Part shown: positions 14,375 through 21,429 of the stretch, piece after piece
How positions within the stretch are numbered: the stretch's first letter is position 1
How the letters are laid out: every line of letters starts with the position of its first letter
Assembly (NCBI GenBank): GCA_002362625.1
Contig: DEUP01000030.1
Coordinates: 1 to 21,429 of the forward strand
From: Clostridiales bacterium UBA3259
GTDB taxonomy: Bacteria > Bacillota_A > Clostridia > Oscillospirales > Oscillospiraceae
Length of the DNA: 21,429 bases
Reading direction: 5' to 3'
Program-made: the position numbers and the translations under genes
Notes under the pieces: model-generated
What the model was told of the DNA's origin: nothing
The model's input: the letters and a program-made list of their open reading frames with translations, nothing else
The model's database searches: none

Positions 14375-14905
14375 TTATTCAGACATTCTGTGTTTTTCGT
14401 TCCAGTGTTTTATGATCCTTTCCCGGGCCATTTTCACCTTGATAATGGAACGACTGGAATACAGCAGCCCCGTAATCAATGTTCCCATCACAAACCCAAG
14501 GATCGCGTTGATAATGGCTTCATAAGGCTGAACCAGAGAAAGGCCCATAAGGTCGATTCCCATGTAAATAACCATGCCCACCAGCGCGAGGATAAACATG
14601 GCACACATTCTTTTGGAAAAGAAGTTCTTCTCCACATTGTTGTACTCCGCAATGTGAAGCATCAGTTCCTCTGACTTTTCCGCACCTTCGCTTGTTCGCC
14701 TTTCTCCGGACAGGATCTCCCCAACCTCTACCCCGTAGTATTGGGCCATTTCCATCAGCAGGTCAAAATCCGGCATCGTCGTGCCGTTTTCCCACCGGGA
14801 AACGCTGCGGTTGGATACCCCCAGACGCTCCGCCAGCTCAGCCTGGGTAATCGCCTTTTCACTTCTCAGCTGCTTTAGGAACTGCCCGACTTTTTGTTGA
14901 TTCAT
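14375..14905 (-). CDS. XRE-family HTH regulator with two membrane segments
   Basis: The 176-residue protein starts with a lambda Cro/CI-type helix-turn-helix (about 5-65), with ITQAELAERLGVSNRSVSRWENG as the DNA-binding helices. A charged linker (67-98) follows, then two hydrophobic segments (about 100-122 and 130-151) and a basic C-terminal tail (KVKMARERIIKHWNEK). It is thus likely a membrane-bound repressor or sensor. The start is ATG at 14905 with GGAGG nine bases upstream; upstream in-frame sequence lies inside the symporter gene. It lies 77 bases after the symporter on the same strand and may be cotranscribed or have its own weak promoter. The signal and targets are unknown. Confidence 0.8.
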   Translation of the reverse strand: MNQQKVGQFLKQLRSEKAITQAELAERLGVSNRSVSRWENGTTMPDFDLLMEMAQYYGVEVGEILSGERRTSEGAEKSEELMLHIAEYNNVEKNFFSKRMCAMFILALVGMVIYMGIDLMGLSLVQPYEAIINAILGFVMGTLITGLLYSSRSIIKVKMARERIIKHWNEKHRMSE

Positions 14906-14982
14906 GGTCTTCCGCCTCCTTTTTCTGCCTTCAGCATATCGCTTCGGGCCTGCTTTGTACAGGTCAGAGGCTGAGAATCCCC

Positions 14983-16413
14983 TTATTTTTTCAGCTTTTC
15001 CTTGTCGAAGTGATTCTTGGTCAGCTTTGCCACCACACCGGACAGGGCCAGCAGGGCAATCAGGTTGGGAATGGCCATAAAGCCGTTCAGGGTATCGGCA
15101 ATGTCCCACACCAGTTCCAGCTTCAACGTGGCACCCACCACAATAATCAGCACAAACAGGACCTGATAAAGGGGCACCAGCTTGGTTCCAAGCAGAAACT
15201 CAAAGCAACGGCTGCCGTACAGCGCCCAGCTCAGGGTGGTGGAGAGAGCAAACAGGCAGATGCCCAGAGCAATGGTAAAAGCGCCCATTTTGCTGCCAAA
15301 CACCGTGGCGAAGGACGCGCTGATCAGCTCCGCGCCGGCGCTCTGGCCCCAGGTGATCTCTACGCCGCTTTCCACGCCGCACAGCAAGGTCAGGGCCGTC
15401 AGGGTGCAGATGACGATGGTATCCATAAACACTTCGAAAATACCGTACAGGCCCTGCTTCACCGGATCCGTCTCAGAGGATGCCGCGTGGGCCATGGGCG
15501 CGGAACCAAGACCTGCCTCATTGGAGAAGACGCCCCGGCCTACGCCCTTCTGAATGGTGGAGATCAGGGTAATGCCAAACGCGCCGCCCAAGGCCGCTCT
15601 GGGGCTGAAAGCACCCTGAAAGATCATAGCAAACACCCTGCCCAGACTTCCAATATTGGCAAACACCACAATCAGGGCGCAGATAATATAAATCAGCGCC
15701 ATGAAGGGCACCAGCTTTTCCGTAACGGAGCCGATGCGCTTGATTCCGCCAAACAGCACCAGGGCAACCACCACGGCCACCAGCATGCCAATGACAATGC
15801 TGGACACCGGCACAGTCTGGCCAAACAGCAAGACAGTGGCCGCCTGGGTATTGCCGCCGAAGGCGTCAATGGCCGTGTTGATGGAACCGGCAATGGTATT
15901 GACCTGGGTCATGTTGCCGATGCCGAAGGCCGCAATGGCACCCAGGAGGCTGAACAGCACCGCCAGCCACTTCCACCTCTGACCCAGGCCGTTTTTAATG
16001 TAGTACATAGGGCCGCCAACATAGTCGCCCTTGGCATTGCGCTCCCGATAGCGGACAGCCAGCACCACCTCGGCGTACTTGGTGACCATGCCGAACAGAG
16101 CGGAAATCCACATCCAGAATACCGCACCCGGGCCGCCAACCGCGATAGCGCCAGTGACACCCGCAATGTTGCCGGTACCCACCGTGGCCGCCAGGGCTGT
16201 GGTCACCGCCTGGAAGGGCGTGACCTCCCCGTCACCGGCAGACTGCTTCTGGAAAATCTTGCCGATGGTGTGCTTCATGGTATAGCCAAACTTGCGGAAT
16301 TGCAGGAAGCCTACCCTCCAGCTGAGGTAAATGCCGGTGCCTACCAGCAGTATCAGCATCCAGGGTCCCCAGGCAATGCCATTTAAGAATTTTACAATCT
16401 CGGTCAGCGTCAT
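14983..16413 (-). CDS. Sodium:alanine/glycine symporter (AGCS family)
   Basis: AGCS proteins bring in alanine or glycine, sometimes glutamine, with sodium across the inner membrane. The 476-residue protein has about ten to eleven membrane helices and the family hallmark ATVGTGNIAGVTGAIAVGGP. Other typical parts are GGPMYYIKNGLG, IGNMTQVN and FSNEAGLGSAPMAHAASSETDP. Length is normal. The ATG at 16413 has AGGAGGGG upstream and a strong promoter at 16443-16471. The substrate cannot be told from sequence alone. It is divergent from metY. Confidence 0.93.
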   Translation of the reverse strand: MTLTEIVKFLNGIAWGPWMLILLVGTGIYLSWRVGFLQFRKFGYTMKHTIGKIFQKQSAGDGEVTPFQAVTTALAATVGTGNIAGVTGAIAVGGPGAVFWMWISALFGMVTKYAEVVLAVRYRERNAKGDYVGGPMYYIKNGLGQRWKWLAVLFSLLGAIAAFGIGNMTQVNTIAGSINTAIDAFGGNTQAATVLLFGQTVPVSSIVIGMLVAVVVALVLFGGIKRIGSVTEKLVPFMALIYIICALIVVFANIGSLGRVFAMIFQGAFSPRAALGGAFGITLISTIQKGVGRGVFSNEAGLGSAPMAHAASSETDPVKQGLYGIFEVFMDTIVICTLTALTLLCGVESGVEITWGQSAGAELISASFATVFGSKMGAFTIALGICLFALSTTLSWALYGSRCFEFLLGTKLVPLYQVLFVLIIVVGATLKLELVWDIADTLNGFMAIPNLIALLALSGVVAKLTKNHFDKEKLKK

Positions 16414-16442
16414 AAGCCACCCCTCCTCTTTCTCTCCCGTTT

Positions 16443-16471
16443 ATCATACTAAATCAAAAAACGGATTTCAA
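16443..16471 (-). promoter_or_regulatory. Promoter of the AGCS symporter gene
   Basis: On the minus strand TTGAAA (complement of 16466-16471) and TATGAT (complement of 16443-16448) are 17 bases apart, each one base off consensus. The leader is about 25 bases and contains the ribosome binding site, leaving no room for a large RNA regulator. Confidence 0.75.
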
Positions 16472-16552
16472 GGTTTTCTTTTCCCTGCCGCAAACTTTGC
16501 GTGTTTTTCACAATTACAGGCCCCCGCACTCCGGTATCTTCTGGGTTTTTCG

Positions 16553-16581
16553 TTGACAAATGTCCGCTTTGGGAGTACAAT
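16553..16581 (+). promoter_or_regulatory. Promoter of metY-metA
   Basis: TTGACA (16553-16558) and TACAAT (16576-16581) are 17 bases apart; the -35 is a perfect consensus and the -10 is one base off. Only about 31 bases separate the -10 from the metY ATG, so a SAM riboswitch or T-box does not fit after this promoter. Confidence 0.85.
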
Positions 16582-16612
16582 AATTCCAATATTTTTTCAC
16601 GAGGTGATTTCT

Positions 16613-17899
16613 ATGGAAGAAAAACTCCGCCCGGAAACCCTGTGCATTCAGGCAGGCTATACCCCCAGCAACGGCGAACCCCGCCAGCTCCCCATTTACC
16701 AAAGCACTACCTTTAAATATGCCACCTCCGAAGATATGGGCAAGCTCTTTGACCTGGAAGCGGAAGGCTATTTCTACTCCCGGCTGGCAAATCCCACCTG
16801 CGACGCGGTAGCTGCCAAGATCTGCGCCCTGGAAGGCGGCACCGCCGCCATGCTCACCGGCTCCGGTCAGGCCGCCACCTTCATGGCTATTTTTAACATT
16901 GCGGGCTGCGGGGATCACATTGTGGCCAGCTCCGCCATTTACGGCGGCAGCTTCAACCTGTTCTCCGTGACCATGAAGAAAATGGGTCTGGAAACCACCT
17001 TCGTGGATCCCGACTGCACCGAAGAGGAGCTGAACGCCGCCTTCCGCCCCAACACCAAGGCCGTATTCGGTGAGACCATCTCCAACCCGTCTCTGGTGGT
17101 TCTGGATATTGAGAAATTCGCCAGGGCCGCCCATGCCCATGGGGTTCCCCTGATCGTGGACAATACCTTCGCCACCCCCGTCAACTGCCGTCCCTTTGAA
17201 TGGGGCGCGGATATCGTCACCCATTCCACCACCAAGTACATGGACGGCCATGCCGCCACTCTGGGCGGCGTCATTGTGGACAGCGGCAAATTCGACTGGA
17301 CCGCTCATGCTGACAAGTTCCCCGGCCTGTGCACTCCCGACGACAGCTATCACGGCGTGACCTATACGGAGCGGTTTGGCCTGAAAGGCGCCTACATCAC
17401 CAAGTGTACCGCCCAGCTCATGCGGGACTTTGGCTGTGTCCAGTCTCCCCAAAACGCCTTTATTCTGAACCTGGGTCTGGAGAGCCTGCCCCTGCGGATG
17501 AAGCAGCACTGCGCCAATGCCCAGGCCATCGCCGAGTACCTGAAGGGCCACGAAAAGGTAAAGTGGGTGCAGTACTGCGGCCTGGAAGGCGACAAGTATT
17601 ATGAGCGTGCCAAAAAGTATCTGCCAAACGGCTCCTGCGGCGTCATCTCCTTCGGCCTCCAGGGCGGAAGAAAGGCCGCAGAAACCTTCATGAAGCACCT
17701 GAAACTCGGTTCCATTGAAACCCATGTAGCGGACTCCCGCACCTGCTGCCTCCATCCCGCCAGCTCCACCCACCGTCAGATGACTGACGAGGAGCTGACC
17801 GCCGCCGGTGTTGGCGCGGATCTGATCCGCTTAAGCTGCGGCCTGGAAAACGTTCAGGATCTCATTGAGGACATCGCCCAGGCTCTTAGCCAGGTATAA
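16613..17899 (+). CDS. metY: O-acetylhomoserine sulfhydrylase (PLP enzyme)
   Basis: MetY makes homocysteine from O-acetylhomoserine and sulfide, using pyridoxal phosphate. The 428 residues show YSRLANPT (55-62), GSGQAATF (83-90), the PLP-contacting Asp183 in VDNTFATP and the Schiff-base Lys208 in [10 protein letters not shown]. The insertion typical of O-acetylhomoserine sulfhydrylases, longer than in cystathionine synthases, is present around 225-260, and the length fits. ATG at 16613 has GAGGTGA upstream; an upstream in-frame ATG lies before the promoter and is rejected. metA follows 28 bases later and makes the substrate. Methionine gamma-lyase, a close relative, is less likely because of this neighbour. 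Confidence 0.93.
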   Translation: MEEKLRPETLCIQAGYTPSNGEPRQLPIYQSTTFKYATSEDMGKLFDLEAEGYFYSRLANPTCDAVAAKICALEGGTAAMLTGSGQAATFMAIFNIAGCGDHIVASSAIYGGSFNLFSVTMKKMGLETTFVDPDCTEEELNAAFRPNTKAVFGETISNPSLVVLDIEKFARAAHAHGVPLIVDNTFATPVNCRPFEWGADIVTHSTTKYMDGHAATLGGVIVDSGKFDWTAHADKFPGLCTPDDSYHGVTYTERFGLKGAYITKCTAQLMRDFGCVQSPQNAFILNLGLESLPLRMKQHCANAQAIAEYLKGHEKVKWVQYCGLEGDKYYERAKKYLPNGSCGVISFGLQGGRKAAETFMKHLKLGSIETHVADSRTCCLHPASSTHRQMTDEELTAAGVGADLIRLSCGLENVQDLIEDIAQALSQV

Positions 17900-17927
17900 C
17901 CCATTAAAACTGTCAGGAGAACACATC

Positions 17928-18863
17928 GTGCCCATTCAAATACCTAACGACCTCCCCGCCGCCGAGGTTCTGCAAAAAGAAAACATTTTCATTATGAAGC
18001 AGACCCGGGCGGAAACCCAGCATATCCGTCCCCTGGAAATCGTTCTGCTGAACCTGATGCCCACCAAAATCGTGACGGAGACCCAGCTCAGCCGCCTCCT
18101 GGGCAACACCCCCTTACAGGTGCATTTGGAGCTGATGATGGTCTCCTCCCACCGGTCAAAAAACACCTCTCAGGAGCATCTTCTCACCTTCTATAAAACC
18201 TTCGATGAGCTAAAGGATCGGAAGTTTGACGGCATGGTGATCACCGGCGCGCCGGTGGAACAGATGCCCTTTGAGGAAGTGGACTACTGGCCGGAGCTGT
18301 GCCGGATTATGGAGTGGAGCAAATGTAACGTCCATTCCACCTTCCACATCTGCTGGGGCGCTCAGGCGGGACTTTACTACCACTATGGCGTTCAGAAGCA
18401 TCCCCTGCCCCAGAAGCTCTTCGGCGTCTATCCCCACCATCTTGACTATAAGCACGCCATACTGCTCCGGGGCTTCGACGATGAATTCTACATTCCCCAC
18501 TCCCGGCACACCACGGTTTACCGCGCCGACATCGAAAAGGTTCCGGGCCTGAAAATTCTCGCCTCCTCCCCGGAAGCCGGTGTCTACGCCGTCATGAACA
18601 AGGAGGGTCGGCAGATTTTCGTCACCGGTCACTCGGAATACGACGCCGACACTCTGGAAAAGGAATACCGCCGGGACAAAAGCCAGGGGCTTCCCATCCA
18701 TGTGCCTGCGAATTACTATCCGGACGACGACGACACAAAAGCGCCCATTGTCCGCTGGCGGGGCCATGCCAACCTCTTGTTCAGCAACTGGCTGAACTAC
18801 TTCGTCTACCAGACCACGCCTTATGATCTGATGGCCGTGGGCCAGGAATCCACCCCAGAATAA
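17928..18863 (+). CDS. metA: Homoserine O-acetyltransferase, MetA type
   Basis: MetA transfers an acyl group from acyl-CoA to the hydroxyl of homoserine, the first committed step to methionine. The 311 residues match the MetA family throughout, with catalytic Cys142 in HICWGAQAG and His235 and Glu237 in VTGHSEYD. Position 111 is Glu ([10 protein letters not shown]), the residue tied to acetyl-CoA use in the Bacillus cereus enzyme; the Escherichia coli succinyl enzyme has Gly. Database names with succinyl would therefore be wrong here. The start is GTG at 17928, giving [11 protein letters not shown] as in the family, with AGGAG eight bases upstream. It is cotranscribed with metY. Confidence 0.95.
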   Translation: MPIQIPNDLPAAEVLQKENIFIMKQTRAETQHIRPLEIVLLNLMPTKIVTETQLSRLLGNTPLQVHLELMMVSSHRSKNTSQEHLLTFYKTFDELKDRKFDGMVITGAPVEQMPFEEVDYWPELCRIMEWSKCNVHSTFHICWGAQAGLYYHYGVQKHPLPQKLFGVYPHHLDYKHAILLRGFDDEFYIPHSRHTTVYRADIEKVPGLKILASSPEAGVYAVMNKEGRQIFVTGHSEYDADTLEKEYRRDKSQGLPIHVPANYYPDDDDTKAPIVRWRGHANLLFSNWLNYFVYQTTPYDLMAVGQESTPE

Positions 18864-18868
18864 AATCA

Positions 18869-18893
18869 CCGTCCTCCTTTCACAGGGGGACGG
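18869..18893 (+). terminator. Hairpin between metA and the HAD gene
   Basis: CCGTCCTCC (18869-18877) pairs with GGGGGACGG (18885-18893), nine pairs including one T-G, with a 7-nt loop. It is followed by ACGCTTTC, so it lacks a real T tract. It could act as a partial terminator or protect the 3' end of the metYA message. Confidence 0.4.
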
Positions 18894-18913
18894 ACGCTTT
18901 CAGGAGACGCCAA

Positions 18914-19633
18914 ATGATTACAGCTTGTTTGTTTGACCTGGACGGCACCTTGCTGCCCATGGATCAGGACGAATTTGTCAAAGCCTATTTCTCCGGCCTG
19001 GTCAGGGCCATGATCCCCTACGGGTATGATCCCCAGCTTCTTGTCAAGGCCATCGGCGCCGGCACCATGGCTATGGTTCAAAATGACGGCAGCGCCCGGA
19101 ATGAAGCGGTTTTCTGGAAAACCGCAGCGAAGGTTTTCGGCCGGAATATTCAGTCGGATGAAGTGCTGTTCCTTCATTTCTATGAAAATGAATTCCAGCA
19201 GGTGCAAAATGTCTGCGGGAAAAATCCCCTGGCCATCCAAGCCATCGCCAACATTCGGGCCATGGGTTACCGCACCATTCTCGCCACCAATCCCCTGTTC
19301 CCTCCCGCAGCGACTCGCAGCCGGATTCGCTGGGCAGGGCTGATGCCTGAGGACTTCGAGCTGATTACCACCTACGATAATTCTTCCTTCTGTAAGCCCA
19401 ATCTCGATTATTACCGGGAAATCCTGGAGAAGCAGGGACTGAAAGCGGAGGAATGCCTGATGGTGGGCAACGACGTTTCGGAGGACATGGCCGCCCGGGC
19501 CCTTGGGATGCGGGTCTTTCTGTTGACGGACTGCCTGATTAACCGGAACGGCGAAGATATTTCGGCGTTCCCCAACGGCGGCTTCCCGGAGCTGCTTACT
19601 TATGTCAAAGCCCTCAATGCCGTAAGCTTTTAA
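18914..19633 (+). CDS. HAD-superfamily hydrolase
   Basis: This 239-residue protein belongs to the haloacid dehalogenase superfamily of mainly phosphatases. Motif I is DLDGT (8-12, nucleophile Asp8 and acid Asp10), motif II is around ATNPLF, motif III is the Lys in CKPNLDYY, and motif IV is GNDVSEDMAA. A helical cap lies between motifs I and II (about 15-110). All catalytic residues are present. AGGAG lies seven bases before the ATG at 18914. It is downstream of metA on the same strand with a hairpin between, and no substrate is suggested by the neighbours. Confidence 0.88.
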   Translation: MITACLFDLDGTLLPMDQDEFVKAYFSGLVRAMIPYGYDPQLLVKAIGAGTMAMVQNDGSARNEAVFWKTAAKVFGRNIQSDEVLFLHFYENEFQQVQNVCGKNPLAIQAIANIRAMGYRTILATNPLFPPAATRSRIRWAGLMPEDFELITTYDNSSFCKPNLDYYREILEKQGLKAEECLMVGNDVSEDMAARALGMRVFLLTDCLINRNGEDISAFPNGGFPELLTYVKALNAVSF

Positions 19634-19696
19634 GATTTTACCCACGGAAAGGGAATAAAATAGCCTATATTTTAAATTGGAAAGGCCGGTAATTTT

Positions 19697-20707
19697 ATGA
19701 ACAAGATCTGCATTCCCCAGGGCTACAAGCCTGCTCTGGACGCCTATGACACCCAGCGCGCCATTGCCTGCATCAAAGAAACCTTTCAGGAGGAATTTTC
19801 CAAGGCGCTGAATTTGAAGCGTGTATCCGCGCCTCTGTTCGTTGCGGACAATTCCGGCCTTAATGACAACCTCAACGGCTACGAGCGGCCTGTTGCTTTT
19901 GATATTCCCGCCGTGGGCGCGGATGCCGAGGTTGTCCACTCTCTTGCCAAGTGGAAGCGGCTGGCATTGAAGCGCTACCACTTCACCATTGGCAACGGCC
20001 TGTATACCGACATGAACGCCATCCGCCGGGATGAGGAGCTGGACAACGTCCATTCCATCTACGTTGACCAGTGGGACTGGGAGAAGGTCATTACCCGGGA
20101 AAACCGGAATACGGACTACCTGAAGCTCATTGTCCGGGCCATCGTCCGGGCCATCTGCGACACCAACGACCGGCTCCATGTCCGCTTTCCCCAGCTTCGG
20201 ACAGAACTGAGTCGGGAGGTTTCCTTCATCACCTCCCAGGAGCTGGAGGATCTGTATCCCGATCTCCCCACCGGCTCCCAGCGGGAAACCGCCTATGTAA
20301 AGGATCATAAGACCGCCTGTGTCATGCAGATCGGTCGGAAGCTCCGCTCCGGCAAGCCCCATGACGGCCGTGCCCCGGACTATGACGACTGGGACTTAAA
20401 CTGTGATATCTTCTTCTGGGACGAAGTTTTGGGCAGAGCCCTGGAGATCTCCTCCATGGGCATCCGTGTGGACGCGGCTTCTCTGGATCGCCAGCTGGCG
20501 GAAGCGGGCTGTGACGAGCGCCGGACACTTCCCTTCCATCAGATGCTTTTACATGACGAGTTGCCTCTGACCATCGGCGGCGGCATCGGCCAGTCCCGTC
20601 TTGCCATGCTGATGATGGGCTGCGCCCACATTGGCGAGGTACAATCCAGCATTTGGGACCAGGGCACTACGGAAGCCTGCGAAAAGGCCGGCATTCCCCT
20701 GCTGTAA
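19697..20707 (+). CDS. asnA: Aspartate-ammonia ligase (asparagine synthetase A)
   Basis: AsnA makes asparagine from aspartate, ammonia and ATP with release of AMP, using a fold related to class II aminoacyl-tRNA synthetases. The 336 residues carry the family stretches RVSAPLFV, GLNDNLNGYERPVAFD, VVHSLAKWKRLALKRY, YVDQWDWEKVI and the C-terminal LPLTIGGGIGQSRL with the class II type Arg. Length is normal. A purine-rich GGAAAGG stands about 12 bases before the ATG at 19697, a weak but usable ribosome binding site. The 63-base gap before it has no clear promoter or terminator, so it may be read with the upstream HAD gene. Confidence 0.96.
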   Translation: MNKICIPQGYKPALDAYDTQRAIACIKETFQEEFSKALNLKRVSAPLFVADNSGLNDNLNGYERPVAFDIPAVGADAEVVHSLAKWKRLALKRYHFTIGNGLYTDMNAIRRDEELDNVHSIYVDQWDWEKVITRENRNTDYLKLIVRAIVRAICDTNDRLHVRFPQLRTELSREVSFITSQELEDLYPDLPTGSQRETAYVKDHKTACVMQIGRKLRSGKPHDGRAPDYDDWDLNCDIFFWDEVLGRALEISSMGIRVDAASLDRQLAEAGCDERRTLPFHQMLLHDELPLTIGGGIGQSRLAMLMMGCAHIGEVQSSIWDQGTTEACEKAGIPLL

Positions 20708-20718
20708 TGGAGATTTCT

Positions 20719-21267
20719 ATGGAAATACCGGCAAAAGAGGTCGTTTTAAAAAACGGAAAAAGGGCCGATTTGCGAAGCCCAAAGCCTGAGGACGCAAAGG
20801 CTCTTGTGGATTTCATGTCCCAGGCTGCCGTCCAGACTCCGTTTCTGTACATGACCCCAGAGGACGGCTTTCCCACGGTGGAAACGGAAGCCCAATGGAT
20901 CACAAATACGTGCCAGTCTCCCACCAGCGCCATGATTATCTGTGAGGCAGACGGTTGTCTCGCGGGCAACTGCTCCATATCCTATTCCCCCAGGTATAAA
21001 ATCCGCCACCGTGGGCATGTGGCCATTGCCATCCTGCGGGAATATTGGGGAAACCACATAGGAACCCTTTTATTTGAAGAAATGTTTTCCATTGCCCGGG
21101 CCTGGAACCTGAGCCAGCTGGAGCTTACCTTTGTCGAAGGCAATGACCGTGCCAGAGGGCTGTATGAGAAAATGGGCTTTCGGATCTTCGGGGAAATCCC
21201 CAACGCCGTCCGTCAGTCCGACGGACGCCTGTGCAGGGAATTTCAGATGCTGCGGACTTTGAAGTAA
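20719..21267 (+). CDS. GNAT-family N-acetyltransferase
   Basis: This 182-residue protein is a GCN5-related acetyltransferase using acetyl-CoA; the acceptor is unknown. The acetyl-CoA binding motif is VAIAILREYWGNHIGTLLFEEM (R-x-x-x-G-x-x-x-G form), and the later NDRARGLYEKMGF is the usual C-terminal GNAT pattern. An N-terminal RADLRSPKPEDA strand and helix begin the domain. I prefer ATG at 20719 because GGAG lies six bases before it; ATG at 20707, overlapping the asnA stop, is also possible and would add four residues. It is tightly coupled to asnA and ends just before a terminator. Confidence 0.88.
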   Translation: MEIPAKEVVLKNGKRADLRSPKPEDAKALVDFMSQAAVQTPFLYMTPEDGFPTVETEAQWITNTCQSPTSAMIICEADGCLAGNCSISYSPRYKIRHRGHVAIAILREYWGNHIGTLLFEEMFSIARAWNLSQLELTFVEGNDRARGLYEKMGFRIFGEIPNAVRQSDGRLCREFQMLRTLK

Positions 21268-21293
21268 ACCGAACCCATAAGGAAAATGCAAAC

Positions 21294-21330
21294 CAGCCGC
21301 CGGAGAGCCATTCTCCAGCGGCTGATTTTC
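21294..21330 (+). terminator. Terminator of the asnA-GNAT unit
   Basis: CAGCCGC and GCGGCTG (21294-21300 with 21318-21324) plus GGAGA and TCTCC (21302-21306 with 21312-21316) form a 13-position stem with one mismatch and a 5-nt loop. It is followed by ATTTTC. The remaining 99 bases of the window, which are AT-rich, show no gene I can support. Confidence 0.8.
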
Positions 21331-21429
21331 GTGCCTCAGGACCATATATCCACGTTTCCCATAGGTTAAAAAATAGTGGAATTTAGGGCGTATCCTTCTC
21401 CCCTCTTATACTGATATTCAATAGAAAAC

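Noticed and set aside
14918..14960. Weak promoter-like TGTACA and TATGCT before the HTH gene on minus
   Set aside because: Both boxes match only four of six positions; not strong enough to list, although the spacing is 17.
16449..16612. SAM riboswitch or T-box before metY
   Set aside because: Only about 31 bases lie between the -10 box and the start codon, too short for either RNA, and no matching stems are seen.
1..21429. CRISPR array, tRNA or rRNA genes, insertion sequences, defence system
   Set aside because: No spaced repeats, tRNA-like clover leaves, transposase or nuclease-helicase gene sets were seen by eye on either strand.

Overview
The window comes from a GC-rich, endospore-forming Bacillota, most likely a Clostridia member of the Oscillospiraceae/Ruminococcaceae type. 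This rests on a complete eight-gene spoIIIA operon, the order spoIIIA - Asp23 - nusB - xseA - xseB - ispA, strong GGAGG ribosome binding sites, and sigma-A-type promoters. No composition or database calculation was run, so the lineage is an inference.

Layout. (1) Bases 1 to about 1420 are a decayed accessory region, AT-richer than the rest. It holds a small unknown ORF, a protein-like remnant without a start, a frameshifted gene, another unrecognised ORF, a tandem 11-bp repeat and several strong hairpins. It abuts the end of the ispA operon. (2) Bases 1424-5568 (minus) are one operon from a clear promoter: Asp23-family protein, nusB, a diverged TsaD/Kae1 paralogue, xseA, xseB, ispA, mostly with overlapping or nearly touching ends. 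(3) Bases 5611-10166 (minus) are spoIIIAA to spoIIIAH, bounded by strong terminators on both sides. (4) Bases 10212-13094 are a coenzyme A module: an ECF S component (probably pantothenate) and coaX on minus, and coaBC on plus from a divergent promoter. An iron-dependent alcohol dehydrogenase follows coaBC. (5) Bases 14375-16471 (minus) are a sodium:amino-acid symporter and a membrane-anchored HTH regulator. (6) Bases 16553-21330 (plus) are metY and metA (methionine by direct sulfhydrylation), a HAD hydrolase, asnA and a GNAT acetyltransferase, closed by a terminator.

How the genes work together. CoaX and CoaBC give the first three steps from pantothenate to 4'-phosphopantetheine, fed by the adjacent transporter. 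MetA carries Glu111, the residue linked to acetyl-CoA use, and MetY uses O-acetylhomoserine, so the two form a matched two-step route. The spoIIIA proteins build the mother cell to forespore channel of sporulation.

No undescribed multi-gene system is evident; most of the window is housekeeping. The best leads are the TsaD-like paralogue, the decayed left junction with its repeats and hairpins, the palindrome just downstream of the Asp23 promoter, and the membrane HTH regulator.
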